From positions 496,001-560,000 of the forward strand of contig JAYKKM010000374.1 of NCBI GenBank assembly GCA_035772405.1: a DNA stretch of 64,000 bases, in the 5' to 3' direction. Shown in pieces: positions 63,286 to 64,000 of this stretch (its first letter is position 1; the number at the start of each line of letters is the position of its first letter). Under the pieces are notes generated by a model. That model had not been told where the DNA came from. It did no database searches and saw only the letters and a list, made by a program, of their open reading frames with translations. Source of the DNA: Chrysogorgia sp. JL179-B06. Taxonomy: Eukaryota > Cnidaria > Anthozoa > Scleralcyonacea > Chrysogorgiidae. Made by a program: the position numbers and the translations under genes.

Positions 63286-63489
63286 AGACAACGAGCTTGA
63301 GTTGTCTATGAGCAACCATGGTCAGTTTCTACTAAAGCAGAGTTAACATTTTCAACAAATTACATGTATTTGAAACAAATTATTCAACAGCTTATCTGAA
63401 ATCTTGTTAAACACCTTGAAAAGCAACTATTTTTGCTGCTCGTGCTCTATCACTCTTATATAGTAATATAGAGAGTGACCAGTAGCTCA

Positions 63490-63540
63490 ACCATAGTTAA
63501 TAGAAACAATGTCAGTGTTTCTATTAACTATGGCTCAACC
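63490..63540. repeat. Perfect hairpin with 18-bp stem
   Basis: CCATAGTTAATAGAAACA, loop ATGTCAG-type 6-7 bp, TGTTTCTATTAACTATGG. GCTCAACCA flanks both sides as direct repeats. Confidence 0.85.
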
Positions 63541-63544
63541 AATA

Positions 63545-64000
63545 GAGGATTTGTGATAGTCCTAGTTTGTTTATACTAATATTTTATAACACTAAATGGT
63601 TTCTTTAGAAATTTGGTGTTCATATATTTTTTCATTGTGAAATTTGATTAATTTGCAGCTGAAACAGATAAATGTATGACTATAGGAACAGGGATAACTA
63701 CTTTAATACCACATTAACAAACATTTGTGATTTGGCTATAAAATTATAAATTAAAATAAGCTATAGTCTATAGAACCAACAAAGTCAATATTACTTTGCA
63801 CATTGCTTCAATTTCTGTTGCCAACATTTTAATTTATATATTTTATATATGATTTCAAAATAATAGTGTGAGCACTGCCATGCAATCTGCCAAAGGCAAA
63901 GGTTTCACTCCGTCGTCGACTCGTCTGCTCAGCCTCATTTATACCTCAACATGAACACAAATCACCAAACCCCAAAGGTAAAAATGTAATCGAAGAGCAT
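63545..64000. other. Unassigned right edge
   Basis: AT-rich. Near 63880-63990 a GC-richer segment with ATGCAATCTGCCAAAGGC and CCCAAAG/GTAAAA could be the edge of an exon, but it is cut by the window end and cannot be judged. Confidence 0.25.

Overview
The window looks like a piece of an animal nuclear genome, most likely an anthozoan cnidarian (stony coral, corallimorph or sea anemone). The evidence is split genes with GT-AG introns, AT-rich DNA, two minus-strand host genes (a TBATA/SPATIAL-family gene and a fibrinogen-domain gene whose upstream exons resemble coral skeletal-matrix proteins as I remember them), and a repeat load typical of cnidarians: CR1/L2-like LINEs, Penelope-like elements with hammerhead-ribozyme motifs, PIF/Harbinger, mariner- and hAT-type fragments, tRNA-derived SINE-like units and many foldback elements. 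The species cannot be fixed from the sequence.

Layout. 1-6.1 kb: intergenic repeats, including a ~100-bp satellite (3150-5085) and a degenerate TTAGGG-containing 12-mer array (5257-5800). 6.2-8.9 kb: a decayed LINE split by a 0.9-kb insertion. 9.2-14.6 kb: a MITE-like element, then a large inverted repeat that was invaded by an apparently intact 2.63-kb PIF/Harbinger transposon (10446-13076, TTA target duplication, transposase plus spliced Myb/SANT-like gene); the other arm of the inverted repeat keeps the empty site. 15-19.6 kb: back-to-back foldback elements, one with two opposed hammerhead ribozyme motifs and one with two opposed tRNA-like sequences, plus a candidate host exon at 15882-16145.

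19.8-29.1 kb: the TBATA-like gene on the minus strand, ATG at 29072, stop at 19779, rebuilt from exons whose phases agree; its introns hold a 1.8-kb polypyrimidine tract and a 1.85-kb GAT-type minisatellite. 29.1-36.5 kb: intergenic repeats and a 32-copy array of an exact 100-bp unit that resembles the 3' UTR of the neighbouring gene.

36.6-55.9 kb: a minus-strand gene of at least 13 exons (stop at 36599; first exon probably upstream) encoding at least 646 residues: an extracellular-type N-terminal region, a cysteine-rich middle, a short coiled-coil linker and a C-terminal fibrinogen-related domain. Its introns contain two Penelope-like element remnants, a palindromic mariner derivative, two LINE 3' fragments, a 100-bp satellite that resembles a LINE 3' tail, an 800-bp foldback and a tandem array of tRNA-like units. 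56-64 kb: mostly foldback/MITE elements and a palindromic minisatellite, with two weak exon candidates (58605-58886, 62524-62605).

The two host genes do not form an operon. Most of the DNA is accounted for by repeats, and the notable biology is in how those repeats formed: head-to-head palindromes, tandem amplification of transcript 3' ends, and three unrelated arrays sharing one 100-bp period.
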